Below are positions 11,708-20,040 of a DNA stretch of 64,000 nt, piece after piece. Location of the stretch: positions 1,998,435 through 2,062,434 of the forward strand of contig OY282420.1 in assembly GCA_958295955.1 (NCBI GenBank), read 5' to 3'. The notes under the pieces were generated by a model. The model made no database searches. It was not told where the DNA came from and was given only the letters and a program-made list of their open reading frames with translations. Positions within the stretch are counted from its first letter, which is position 1; each line of letters starts with the position of its first letter. Position numbers and translations under genes: made by a program. This DNA comes from an uncultured Bryobacterales bacterium. Its GTDB lineage: Bacteria; Acidobacteriota; Terriglobia; Bryobacterales; UBA6623.

Positions 11708-13072
11708 TCAGGCGAGCTCATAAACATCGACCGTCGGCGCGATCTCCTCGCGGGGCAGCAGCGACGACCAGTAGGCGACGACCTCTTGCACGCGCGGACG
11801 GCCGGCGCCGAAGCCGGTTCCGGTCGGCGGCCCGGTCAGCACCAGCGGAATCAGTTCGCGGGTAAAGCGCTCGACGGCGCCGCGCTGCGGCCCGCGGACC
11901 CCGATGCGCACCTCCACTTCCTGCGGGTCGGCGTTGCGGGAAGCAAGCGCTCCGTGACAGGCGTCGATGCCGAAAAATTCGGTATGCATCTCGTCGAACT
12001 CGAGGCCCAGAGCGGCCGTCCGCTCGCGCACGATGCGGTCGGCGGCCGCGGCTTTCTCGCGGGCGTCCGGCCAACTGAAAACGAGGCTGCCGACCGCCTT
12101 GAACCCTGCCGAGTAGGTGATCGAAGTCTTCAGCGTAGGCGGCCGCGCGCCGCCGCGGACGCCTTCGACGGCCACGCGGTCGGGGCCGTCTTCGCGCAGC
12201 CGGATGCTGGTGAAATCCGCGCTGCAATCCGGCGTCAGGTAGGCCCCGGGGTCGCCCAATTCGTAGAGCAACTGTTCCTTGACGACGGCCGGCGTCACCC
12301 GCCCGCCGGTTCCGGCATGTTTGGTCACGACGAAACCGCCGTCGGGACGCGCCTCGACGATGGGAAAGCCGATATTCGCCATATCGGGTATCGACTGCCA
12401 GTCGAGCGAGCAGTTCCCGCCGGTGCATTGCGCGCCGCACTCGATGATGTGTCCGGCGATGGTTCCGGCGGCCAGGCGGTCCCAATCGTCCGCCGGCCAG
12501 CCGAACTCATGGATCAGCGGCGCCAGCGTCAGCGCCGTGTCGGTCGATCTGCCGGCAATGACGATGTTCGCGCCGGTTTGCAGCGCCTCGACGAGCGGGA
12601 ACGCTCCGAGATAGACGTTCGCGCTCAAGATGCGCTCGCGGACGGTCTCGATGCCCGCGCCGCTGTCGAGATTGTCGAAGCGCACTCCGCGCGCCCGCAT
12701 CTCGTCGAGCCGCTCGAAAATGTCGTCTCCCGACACGACGGCGACCTTCGCGCCGCGGATACCGGCTTCTTGGGCGGCGGCGGCGATGGCCCGCGCGCAG
12801 CCGCGGGGGTTCACGCCGCCGGCGTTCGACACCATCTTGATATCGCGCTCGACGAGCTCCGGCAACAGGCGGACGGCCGACGGCACGACGTCCCGCGCGT
12901 AGCCGTGGTCGGGATTGCGCGCCTTCTGCTTCTGCAGAATCGACATCGTAATCTCGGCCAGGTAATCGAGAACGAGGTAGTCGATCGGCCCGCCCGAAAC
13001 CTGCCGCGCCGGGGCTTCGAGCCAATCCCCCCAAAACCCCTGCCCGTTAGCGATGCGAATCAGCGGCTTCAC
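11708..13072 (-). CDS. AtuA-like (DUF1446) family protein
   Basis: 454 residues, matching the acyclic terpene utilisation AtuA/DUF1446 family. Recognisable blocks are IRIANGQGFWGDW at the start, VSNAGGVNPRGCA, VVSGDDIF, IVIAGRSTDTALTLAPLIHEFGW, ECGAQCTGGN and HAGTGGRVTP. The family is tied to catabolism of branched or unusual acyl chains, but no reaction has been shown for it. The gene converges with the SDR gene (2-nt gap) and points away from the ubiquitin-like operon. Confidence 0.8.
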   Translation of the reverse strand: MKPLIRIANGQGFWGDWLEAPARQVSGGPIDYLVLDYLAEITMSILQKQKARNPDHGYARDVVPSAVRLLPELVERDIKMVSNAGGVNPRGCARAIAAAAQEAGIRGAKVAVVSGDDIFERLDEMRARGVRFDNLDSGAGIETVRERILSANVYLGAFPLVEALQTGANIVIAGRSTDTALTLAPLIHEFGWPADDWDRLAAGTIAGHIIECGAQCTGGNCSLDWQSIPDMANIGFPIVEARPDGGFVVTKHAGTGGRVTPAVVKEQLLYELGDPGAYLTPDCSADFTSIRLREDGPDRVAVEGVRGGARPPTLKTSITYSAGFKAVGSLVFSWPDAREKAAAADRIVRERTAALGLEFDEMHTEFFGIDACHGALASRNADPQEVEVRIGVRGPQRGAVERFTRELIPLVLTGPPTGTGFGAGRPRVQEVVAYWSSLLPREEIAPTVDVYELA

Positions 13073-13162
13073 AGCTTACAGGGTAAGCGACAATGGGGCG
13101 GCGGGACGGCAGCGCACGGAATATCTTGGATTCGCCGCCTCAACTTGGTCGGCTTCTTGGCC

Positions 13163-13168
13163 TATACT
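13163..13168 (+). promoter_or_regulatory. -10-like TATACT upstream of the ubiquitin-like operon
   Basis: TATACT lies about 85 nt before the first gene of the ubiquitin-like operon in a 180-bp gap. No convincing -35 at standard spacing is seen, so an activator or a different sigma factor may be used. Confidence 0.35.
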
Positions 13169-13252
13169 GAAGCTGAGGCCTGAGCGCACCGCAACCAACG
13201 GAACGATCCGAATCAGGCTGACGAAAAGGCAGTCGATTCAGGGAGCAGCAAC

Positions 13253-13684
13253 ATGAGCAAAGTCACTTATTCTGTGGACGGCAAGGATTTCCACACGGAT
13301 ACGCCTGAAATGGCCGTCTCCAATGTGCTGGAACGCGCCGGAAAGGCGCCGGATACGCACTGTCTGATCCTGAAGGATGCCGAGTATCTCGACCCGGACC
13401 GGAAGATCAAAATCCGAGACGGCGACCGGTTTGAGACGAAGGTTTGGGACATCCATTACAAAGTCAATGGAGAAGAGCAGACGACAGAGCACTGCACCCT
13501 CACGGTAGAAAAGATTCTGCGGAACGCGGGGCGCGCCGCGAGCATCGACGTTGCGCAGATCGGCGACTACTACTTGGAAAGCATCGACGACGGACGCAAG
13601 TACGAGAAACTTGCCGATCAAGTTACCATCAAGCAAGAAGAGCAGTTTTTGGCTCTTCATCGCGGAAAAACGCCGGTGGCATGA
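13253..13684 (+). CDS. Two-domain ubiquitin-like protein (multiubiquitin family)
   Basis: 143 residues made of two related beta-grasp units, about 3-65 (VTYSVDGKDFHTDTPEM to KIRDGDRFETK) and 66-143 (IHYKVNGEEQTTEHCTL to the end). Each has the sequence rhythm of ubiquitin. This fits the bacterial multiubiquitin family, which is always found with E1, E2 and JAB genes. The tail is HRGKTPVA, so Gly138 is followed by five residues; the JAB domain of the E1 fusion could trim it to expose Gly for adenylation, as shown for other bacterial ubiquitin-like systems. The AGGGAGCAGCA site fixes the ATG at 13253. The stop overlaps the E2-like start (ATGA). Confidence 0.85.
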   Translation: MSKVTYSVDGKDFHTDTPEMAVSNVLERAGKAPDTHCLILKDAEYLDPDRKIKIRDGDRFETKVWDIHYKVNGEEQTTEHCTLTVEKILRNAGRAASIDVAQIGDYYLESIDDGRKYEKLADQVTIKQEEQFLALHRGKTPVA

Positions 13685-14061
13685 ACCCGTTGGAACAAAT
13701 TTCCGAAGAACTCCGTGGACTAGGATACGAACCTGTACGCTTTTCACTCGATGGATTCACGGCGGGCGAGCTCGTCGGGATCGACTACCAGCCCGCCTGC
13801 GGCCGTTACAAGGGACAACTCTTCAAAGTTGGTATCGGGTTTCAAGAAAATGCGTATCCGGAGTACCCGCCGCACTTCATAGGCGTCGCCAATCTTTCGG
13901 GTCCAAACATCCGGGTTCACAGTTCTCACCGTCGGGAAAACTATGAATGGTCCATGTTCAGCGTACCGCCAAATGACTTCTGGGACAGCCTCCCGAGCTC
14001 AGACAAGAACATGAAAACCTATGTCCGCCGCCACTTGGCCAGGTTCTGGAGCCAGCTTTGA
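13681..14061 (+). CDS. E2-like conjugating protein (prokaryotic E2 family E type)
   Basis: 126 residues from ATG 13681, overlapping the ubiquitin-like gene. The E2-fold signature YPEYPP (residues 59-64) followed by the PNIRVHSSH strand (75-83) is clear, and the length suits a minimal UBC core. The only cysteine is Cys40, before the YPxYPP motif, whereas the thioester cysteine of canonical E2s lies after it; His80 and His83 sit near where the HPN motif would be. It therefore either uses different chemistry or acts as a scaffold. It sits between the modifier and E1 genes and overlaps the next start. Confidence 0.75.
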   Translation: MNPLEQISEELRGLGYEPVRFSLDGFTAGELVGIDYQPACGRYKGQLFKVGIGFQENAYPEYPPHFIGVANLSGPNIRVHSSHRRENYEWSMFSVPPNDFWDSLPSSDKNMKTYVRRHLARFWSQL

Positions 14062-15539
14062 AGTGCGATGCCGTGCTGACTGAGGCAGCCCACGAGCAGG
14101 CATGCAGCCTCCTCCTGAGACATATCCGCAAAGGACAGGAGCAGGAAGCTTTGTGCTTTGCCCTCTGGCGGCCAAGCACCGGCGCTACACGGAACTCGGC
14201 GTTGGTATTCGAGATCCTTCCTCCTCGAGAAGGAGAATGCCATCTCCACGGAAACGTGAGCTTCGAGTCGAGCTACTTGGCGCGCGTTCTCAAATTCGCC
14301 TGTTCGCGGAAGACCGGCTTGGCGTTTATGCACAACCATTTATCCAAGGGCTGGCAACACATGAGCGGCAAAGATGTGATCGCGGAACGTGACCGCATTT
14401 CACCGCCGACGCGGGCTACCGGACTTCCGCTGGTCGGCCTGACTTTGGGAGTCGATGGGAGTTGGAGCGCCCGCTTCTGGACATGGGACGGCCGGCGCTT
14501 CAATCGAACCTGGTGCGACAAGGTGCGAGTAGTCGGGAAACGGCTGCGTGTCACTTTCAACGACGAGGCGATGCCTCCGCCCCGACGCCGGCCAATCCTG
14601 CGCCGCACGATCGACACTTGGGGCGAGGCCTGCCAACGCGACATCGCCCGCCTCCGCATCGGCGTCGTCGGTGTAGGGAGCGTCGGCTTGATGGTAGCCG
14701 AAATGCTGGCTCGGATAGGCATCGAGAAGCTGGTATTGATCGACCCGGATAGGGTGGAGTTGCACAATCTTGATCGGTTGCTGTACGCCACGCAAGAAAA
14801 TGTCGGGGAATACAAAGTAGAACTGGCATCGAAACATCTGCGGAATGGCGCGACCGCAAAGAATTTCGAGTTATGGCCGCACAAGAACCCGATCCAGCAC
14901 AAAAGTTCCTGGGATGCAGCCCTTGATTGCGACGTGCTGTTCTCGGCTGTCGATCGGCCGCTGCCGAAGGACGTGTTGAACCGTATCGCTTACGCCCACT
15001 GTATTCCTGTGATTTCCGGTGGCGTCTTCATCGACACCAAGCCGGACGGCACACTGGGACAGGCAACCTGGAGCGTTTCGACGGTCGGGCCCGGCCGGCG
15101 CTGCCTGCGGTGCGACGGACAGTACACCACGTCAGACGTCATCATGGAGCGAGACGGCTCGCTGGACGACCCTGCATACGTCCGCAGCACGAGGGGTAGC
15201 AGCGATGTTCCCACTAACCAGAACGTATTTCCCTTCAGTGCGAATGCGGCCAGTTTCATGGTAATCGAGATGGTGCGGCTAATCGTGGCTGCCAACTGGT
15301 GGCCGGACACAGGAAGCAAACTGCACTACAGCCTGATTCCGAACCGGCTGCAACTCGAACGGGCGCAGTGTGCGAGCACCTGCTCGGTGTACGAGAATAT
15401 TGCGCAAGGAGACCGGTACCGCTATCCATTTCTCATGGAAGCCGTTGGGGAGCCGCCGCTATCTGCGTTGAAGACGCCCTTCGGTAGAGTCAGGGATTGG
15501 GGGATCAAAGTACTGCAAGCCTTAAGGAGGCGAAACTAA
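14058..15539 (+). CDS. JAB-E1 fusion: deubiquitinase-like peptidase plus ThiF/E1 adenylyltransferase
   Basis: 493 residues from TTG 14058, which overlaps the E2 stop (TTGA); GTG 14073 is an alternative. The N-terminal 160 residues form a JAB/JAMM metallopeptidase: Glu30, His92-x-His94, then Ser103-x2-Asp106 (MHNHLSKGWQHMSGKD), the zinc and catalytic set. From about 195 there is an E1/MoeB/ThiF adenylation domain with IGVVGVGSVG (201-210), IDPDRVELHNLDR (229-240) and the CxxC...CxxxC zinc pairs (349/352 and 438/442). The protein should process the ubiquitin-like tail and then activate it with ATP, two steps on one chain. The following ATPase overlaps by TAATG with AAGGAGG upstream. Confidence 0.85.
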   Translation: MKCDAVLTEAAHEQACSLLLRHIRKGQEQEALCFALWRPSTGATRNSALVFEILPPREGECHLHGNVSFESSYLARVLKFACSRKTGLAFMHNHLSKGWQHMSGKDVIAERDRISPPTRATGLPLVGLTLGVDGSWSARFWTWDGRRFNRTWCDKVRVVGKRLRVTFNDEAMPPPRRRPILRRTIDTWGEACQRDIARLRIGVVGVGSVGLMVAEMLARIGIEKLVLIDPDRVELHNLDRLLYATQENVGEYKVELASKHLRNGATAKNFELWPHKNPIQHKSSWDAALDCDVLFSAVDRPLPKDVLNRIAYAHCIPVISGGVFIDTKPDGTLGQATWSVSTVGPGRRCLRCDGQYTTSDVIMERDGSLDDPAYVRSTRGSSDVPTNQNVFPFSANAASFMVIEMVRLIVAANWWPDTGSKLHYSLIPNRLQLERAQCASTCSVYENIAQGDRYRYPFLMEAVGEPPLSALKTPFGRVRDWGIKVLQALRRRN

Positions 15540-16825
15540 TGGGTCGAATCACTGAACTTCGCCTAAAGAACGTGCGGTGTTTCGAAGATGAACAGTCCGC
15601 CAAACTTGGACGAATCACACTCCTTGTAGGTGAAAACGGCGCGGGGAAATCGACGTTTCTCGGCTGCTACAAAGCGTTCGCAAAGATGGCAAACCTCATC
15701 GATCTCGACGACTCGAATCACTTTAATGAAAAGACATTCCAAATGGGTTCATTCGATACGATTGTTCGATCCGGGGAATTGAATTTCGAACTAGGAGCCG
15801 GTTTCGAGGAACACTGCTATACGGATATCGCGTTTACATTCGTTTCCGGAAACAATGCGATACCGTTGGAAAAAAATATCCGACTGAATTTCAATGCAAC
15901 GGATGGCAGGAGAAAGACACTCGAAATCGAACGGATACCCAGACCGCATAGATCGGATTTATTACGATTCAAGGAGTCAAATTTTTGTTTCTACCTGGAC
16001 CGTTCGGAAATTTCGTACGATCTAATTACAGCATGGTTGTCGAACTCAATCCGGAGAGGCGCTTTTCCTTTTAGTGGCGAACCGAGTCAATTCAGGATAC
16101 GCAACCGCTTGCATAAATCCAGCAGAGACGATGTGGAGTTTGTGGAGTTTGTGGAGTTTGCCAAATTCGTATCGTTCTTCAGGTCGGAATTACCGCTGCC
16201 TGAAAGCCCATCTTTTGCTGTTGAATCTCTCGATCCGTCTCCGTCTCTGCCTCGCAAACGCCTGTATCAATCACTTCCTGATTATCTGGATCCCGCATGT
16301 GGCGCTGATAGGGATTACCTCGCTGAAATTGGAAAAAAACTCAAGCTTTGGGATGGAATTTCTCATCGAAAGGCATCCGATACCAGTAACCTTGAAGTAA
16401 TGGTCAAGACACCGAGCGGAAAACGCAACTTGGTTGATGTGGAATATGGTATTTACAGTTTGTTGCCGCTGCTCCATGCGATACAGAAAAACAAACCCGG
16501 AACAGTTTTTCTTTTGCAGCAACCAGAGGTCCACCTCCATCCTTCTGCGCAAGCCGAACTAGCACAGATTATGGCTGAAAGCAGCCATGAATTCCTGATC
16601 GAAACGCACAGCGATCATTTTATGAATCGTTTTCTGATATGCGTTATGGAAGGAAAATTAAACCCCGAAGAATTTTCTGTTCTTTATTTCGATCGGAGTT
16701 CTGACAGAAAAAGTTCTCGGATTTATAATATAGGAACAGACAAGAATGGCAATTTACTGAATGTGCCGCTTGGTTATCGGACATTTTTTCTGGATGAAAC
16801 TGAGCACTTGTTGGGGTTTCAATAG
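15539..16825 (+). CDS. AAA family ATPase of a defence module (OLD/RecF-like nucleotide-binding fold)
   Basis: 428 residues from ATG 15539, overlapping the E1 stop and preceded by AAGGAGG. It opens with ITELRLKNVRCFED and the Walker A loop GENGAGKST (31-39), then a long variable middle, and near the C-terminus a Walker B/D-loop region QQPEVHLHPSAQ (about 328-339) and ETHSDHF (about 355-361). This is the arrangement of SMC/OLD-like AAA_15/AAA_21 ATPases common in anti-phage systems; no TOPRIM nuclease domain follows. The DNA is clearly richer in A/T than the genes on either side, a sign of separate acquisition. A nuclease role is presumably supplied by the PIN gene 13 nt downstream. Confidence 0.82.
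   Translation: MGRITELRLKNVRCFEDEQSAKLGRITLLVGENGAGKSTFLGCYKAFAKMANLIDLDDSNHFNEKTFQMGSFDTIVRSGELNFELGAGFEEHCYTDIAFTFVSGNNAIPLEKNIRLNFNATDGRRKTLEIERIPRPHRSDLLRFKESNFCFYLDRSEISYDLITAWLSNSIRRGAFPFSGEPSQFRIRNRLHKSSRDDVEFVEFVEFAKFVSFFRSELPLPESPSFAVESLDPSPSLPRKRLYQSLPDYLDPACGADRDYLAEIGKKLKLWDGISHRKASDTSNLEVMVKTPSGKRNLVDVEYGIYSLLPLLHAIQKNKPGTVFLLQQPEVHLHPSAQAELAQIMAESSHEFLIETHSDHFMNRFLICVMEGKLNPEEFSVLYFDRSSDRKSSRIYNIGTDKNGNLLNVPLGYRTFFLDETEHLLGFQ
16133..16159 (+). repeat. In-frame 9-bp tandem repeat (GTGGAGTTT x3)
   Basis: Three perfect copies inside the AAA ATPase gene encode VEFVEFVEF. Copy-number change would lengthen or shorten the segment without breaking the frame. Confidence 0.85.
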
Positions 16826-16838
16826 TAAAGGTATTTAC

Positions 16839-17321
16839 ATGTGTACGATAACTATAATTGACATAAATGTGCTGTGTAAAATAGCCTCGGAATCAGAAAA
16901 AGGGCATAAACTTGGTTATGAATTACGTTCATGGATCAAGAAAGGACATGGCATCCTGGTATATCCGCCAAAGGGGAAATTTTTTGAAGAATTAAGGAAA
17001 AACGCTAAAGCATTGCGCTTGCTTGAGAGTTACCGTCAGGCAGGGCAGGTTGAATTAATTGATAAATCAAAACTTGAAAACGCCGAGAAAGAACTGCCTG
17101 ATGAGGGTATCAAATCCGACGACGAACATATTCTCGCATTGGCGTTGGCGAGTGATGCGCTAGTTTTATGTTCGGAAGATGAAAAGCTGAAAAAAGATTT
17201 TCGTAAAATTCCCAACGTGAACAGGAAACCACGACGAGCGGTATATCCAATTAGAGGAAGGCCAAACAGAAGAAATGATTTTCTTCAAAAACGTCGCTGC
17301 CCGAACCGAAAGATTACCTGA
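16839..17321 (+). CDS. PIN-domain nuclease-like protein
   Basis: 160 residues from ATG 16839, with TAAAGG before it. Acidic positions typical of PIN ribonucleases are present: Asp8 in IIDINVL, Asp94-Asp95-Glu96 in KSDDEHILALAL, Asp106, and Glu113/Asp114 in LCSEDEKLKKDF. The basic tail (RKPRRAVYPIRGRPNRR) could bind nucleic acid. It lies 13 nt behind the AAA ATPase and shares its A/T-rich composition, so the two probably act together, the ATPase as sensor and this as effector. It could also be the toxin half of a toxin-antitoxin pair, but no small antitoxin gene is adjacent. Confidence 0.72.
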   Translation: MCTITIIDINVLCKIASESEKGHKLGYELRSWIKKGHGILVYPPKGKFFEELRKNAKALRLLESYRQAGQVELIDKSKLENAEKELPDEGIKSDDEHILALALASDALVLCSEDEKLKKDFRKIPNVNRKPRRAVYPIRGRPNRRNDFLQKRRCPNRKIT

Positions 17322-17463
17322 CCGGCCTTTTCACGGGCAAATGGGGGGCTGAGGCTATCCCTCCATAACTTCAGATCGTACAACGCTGCCGGCCACTCGC
17401 AAGACGGAAGACGATCCGCATGGCAGAATTCCATATGTCGATGGCGCATGGACGGATGCCGGA

Positions 17464-20040
17464 ATGACGGACAACGATACGCGGACGACACGCCAAGCCT
17501 GGGGCAAGACCGACAGAGAAAACGGCGGCGTACACCCCTTGGCGCATCACTCCATGGACGTGGCGGCGGTGTTCCGGCGCATGGCGCAATTGCCGGTTAT
17601 CCGCAACCGGCTGGAAACGACGGCGAACATGGAAAGGCCGTTGACTGCCGTGGACTGCGAGCGGCTTTCCGCCCTGGCGTTCCTGCACGACATCGGGAAA
17701 CTGCACCCGGGATTTCAGGCGAAAGGTTGGCCGGCCGGCCTGTGGAGCGGGCCGCAGGCCGGGCACCTGCAAGCAGGTTGGGAATTCCTGCTGTTGGCTT
17801 GGCGCCGGCGGGAGCATCCGTTCCACAAGACGATGCAACGAATCGCGGGATGGGGCGACGAAGCCGTCGGTCCGCTTCTTGCGGCTATTCTTGCCCATCA
17901 CGGGCGGCCCATTGAGCAGGCTGGGGATCCAACGCTTCAGGAATGGGATACGCCGTCTTTGGAGCATTACGACTGGCGGGCCGAAACATGCGTCATGGAC
18001 GCCGCCCTGCGCCGCTGGTTCGCCGACGCCTTCGCACCGGACGCGCAGCCGCTGCCCGACAAACCCCGGTTTCACCATCTGGTTGCCGGACTGGTTGCGT
18101 TGGCCGACTGGCTCGGATCGGACACGCGGTTTTTCGCGTTCGCGGCGCCGTTCGACCCCGGTTACAACATCACGGCGCACGGGCGCGCGAAGCGGGCTTT
18201 GCAGTGCATCGGCTTCGATCTCGGCGCGCTTGCCGGCCTACCCGCGCCGGACTTTGCGCAATTGACCGGGTTTTCCACGCCCAACCCGGCGCAGGCCGCG
18301 GTGGGGAATGCGGGGACGGAAGACCGGCTTCTGATCCTCGAAGCCGAAACCGGCTCGGGCAAGACCGAAGCCGCGCTGTGGCGCTTCACGCAGCTTCTGG
18401 CCGCGGGCAAGGTTTCGAGCCTCTATTTCGCCGTGCCGACGCGCGCCGCGGCCCGGCAGCTTCACGGCCGCATCGACAAAGCGTTGCGCCGCGTGTTCGG
18501 CGATAAAGCGCCCGAGGCCGTGCTGGCCGTCCCCGGCATGGTGCATGCGGGAGAGTTCGAAGGCCGGCGCCTGCCCCATTGGCGCGTGTTGTGGGAGGAC
18601 AGCGAAGAGCAGGTTCCCGCCCGCTGGGCCGCCGAGCATGCAACGCGGTTCCTGGCCGCGCCCGTCGCCGTCGGCACGGTCGATCAGGCGATGCTCGCCG
18701 GTATGCAAGCGAAACATGCCCATTTGCGCGGCAGCGCGCTGAGCCGCAGCTTGCTGGTGATCGACGAAGTTCACGCCTCCGACAGCTACATGACGGCGAT
18801 TCTGCAACGGCTTATGCAAGGGCATCGGGCCGCCGGGGGATACGCGATGCTGATGTCCGCCACGTTGGGGTCGCGGGCGCGGATTCTTTGGGCCGGCGAG
18901 ACGCAGCCGGGTATCGAAGCCGCAAGCGCCGCGCCTTACCCCGCCGTGTGGCCCGTGTGGGTCAAGGAAAGAGGCGCGCCGCGGGCGGCGAAGACCGTAC
19001 ATCCCGAAACCGTGCCGACGATGGACCCGGCGGAAGCGGCCCGACGAGCGATTGCCGCAGCCGAACAGGGCGCGCGGGTTCTGGCGATCCGCAACACGGT
19101 AAGCATGGCGGCGGCCACTTGGCGCGCGGTGCGCGAGGCGGGCGGCGAGTCGCTGCTGATGCAGGCGGCCGGCGGACCGGCGCTGCACCACGGTCGTTTC
19201 GCGGCGGAGGACCGCGCGTTGCTCGACCGAGCGGCGGAGACGGCGCTCGATCCCGATCCCCAGCAACGCAAGCCGGGCGGCTGCATCGTGATCGGAACGC
19301 AGACGCTGGAACAATCGCTGGACATCGACGCCGACTTGCTGATTACCGACCTCTGCCCGATGGACGTGTTATTGCAGCGAATCGGACGGCTGCACCGGCA
19401 CGGCCTGCCGCGTCCCGCGGGCTTCAAGACCGCCCGCGCCGCGGTCCTGCTGCCGGAACGCGGCCTGGACCGGCTCGCCGCGCCGGATTTCGAAAACGGG
19501 CTTGGCGCGTGGCAAGGGGAAGACGGCTTCAGCGGCATCTACCGCGATCTCGCGGGGCTGGAGTTGACTCGGCGCTTGCTTGCGGAGCGTCCCGTCTGGC
19601 GCATCCCGGAGATGAACCGCGCGCTCGTCGAAGGCGCGACTCACCCCGACTGCATCCGCCAACTGATCGCGGAAAAGGGGGAGGACTGGAACCGTTACCA
19701 CAGGGATTTCGGCAGCGCCGAAGCAGCGGCGAAAATGCTTGCCGATCTTGTTGTGCTGGACCGCGATACGCCGTTCGACGACGCATTGCGCTTTCCCGCC
19801 TCGGACGAAAAGATCATGACCCGGCTGGGCGAAGAAGGCGCGGTTCTGAAGCTCGACCCGCCGCCGCAAGGCCCCTTCGGGCTGCCGATAACTCGAATCG
19901 CCTTGCCCGCGCGCTGGTCGTCGCGCGAGATCGCGCAAGACGACCGAGCGACGGTTGAACGGGATGCCGCCGGCCTGATCCTGGCGGTCGCGGACCGGCG
20001 TTTTCGTTACTCGCGCGAGGGGCTGAAAAAAATCTCTTGA
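17464..20040 (+). CDS. cas3: CRISPR-associated helicase/nuclease Cas3 (type I-E)
   Basis: 858 residues. The N-terminal HD nuclease has HH (28-29) and FLHDIGKLHPGF (His75-Asp76), which bind the metals for single-strand DNA cutting. The SF2 helicase follows: Walker A ETGSGKTEAA (about 296-305), DEVH box (about 434), SAT-type motif MSATLGSR (about 464) and motif VI LLQRIGRLHRHG (about 636-647). Cas3 is recruited to Cascade after target recognition and degrades DNA 3'-5'. It starts 142 nt after the PIN gene; the gap holds no gene but probably the cas promoter. A 256-bp gap separates it from the Cascade operon, so it may be transcribed on its own. Confidence 0.95.
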   Translation: MTDNDTRTTRQAWGKTDRENGGVHPLAHHSMDVAAVFRRMAQLPVIRNRLETTANMERPLTAVDCERLSALAFLHDIGKLHPGFQAKGWPAGLWSGPQAGHLQAGWEFLLLAWRRREHPFHKTMQRIAGWGDEAVGPLLAAILAHHGRPIEQAGDPTLQEWDTPSLEHYDWRAETCVMDAALRRWFADAFAPDAQPLPDKPRFHHLVAGLVALADWLGSDTRFFAFAAPFDPGYNITAHGRAKRALQCIGFDLGALAGLPAPDFAQLTGFSTPNPAQAAVGNAGTEDRLLILEAETGSGKTEAALWRFTQLLAAGKVSSLYFAVPTRAAARQLHGRIDKALRRVFGDKAPEAVLAVPGMVHAGEFEGRRLPHWRVLWEDSEEQVPARWAAEHATRFLAAPVAVGTVDQAMLAGMQAKHAHLRGSALSRSLLVIDEVHASDSYMTAILQRLMQGHRAAGGYAMLMSATLGSRARILWAGETQPGIEAASAAPYPAVWPVWVKERGAPRAAKTVHPETVPTMDPAEAARRAIAAAEQGARVLAIRNTVSMAAATWRAVREAGGESLLMQAAGGPALHHGRFAAEDRALLDRAAETALDPDPQQRKPGGCIVIGTQTLEQSLDIDADLLITDLCPMDVLLQRIGRLHRHGLPRPAGFKTARAAVLLPERGLDRLAAPDFENGLGAWQGEDGFSGIYRDLAGLELTRRLLAERPVWRIPEMNRALVEGATHPDCIRQLIAEKGEDWNRYHRDFGSAEAAAKMLADLVVLDRDTPFDDALRFPASDEKIMTRLGEEGAVLKLDPPPQGPFGLPITRIALPARWSSREIAQDDRATVERDAAGLILAVADRRFRYSREGLKKIS

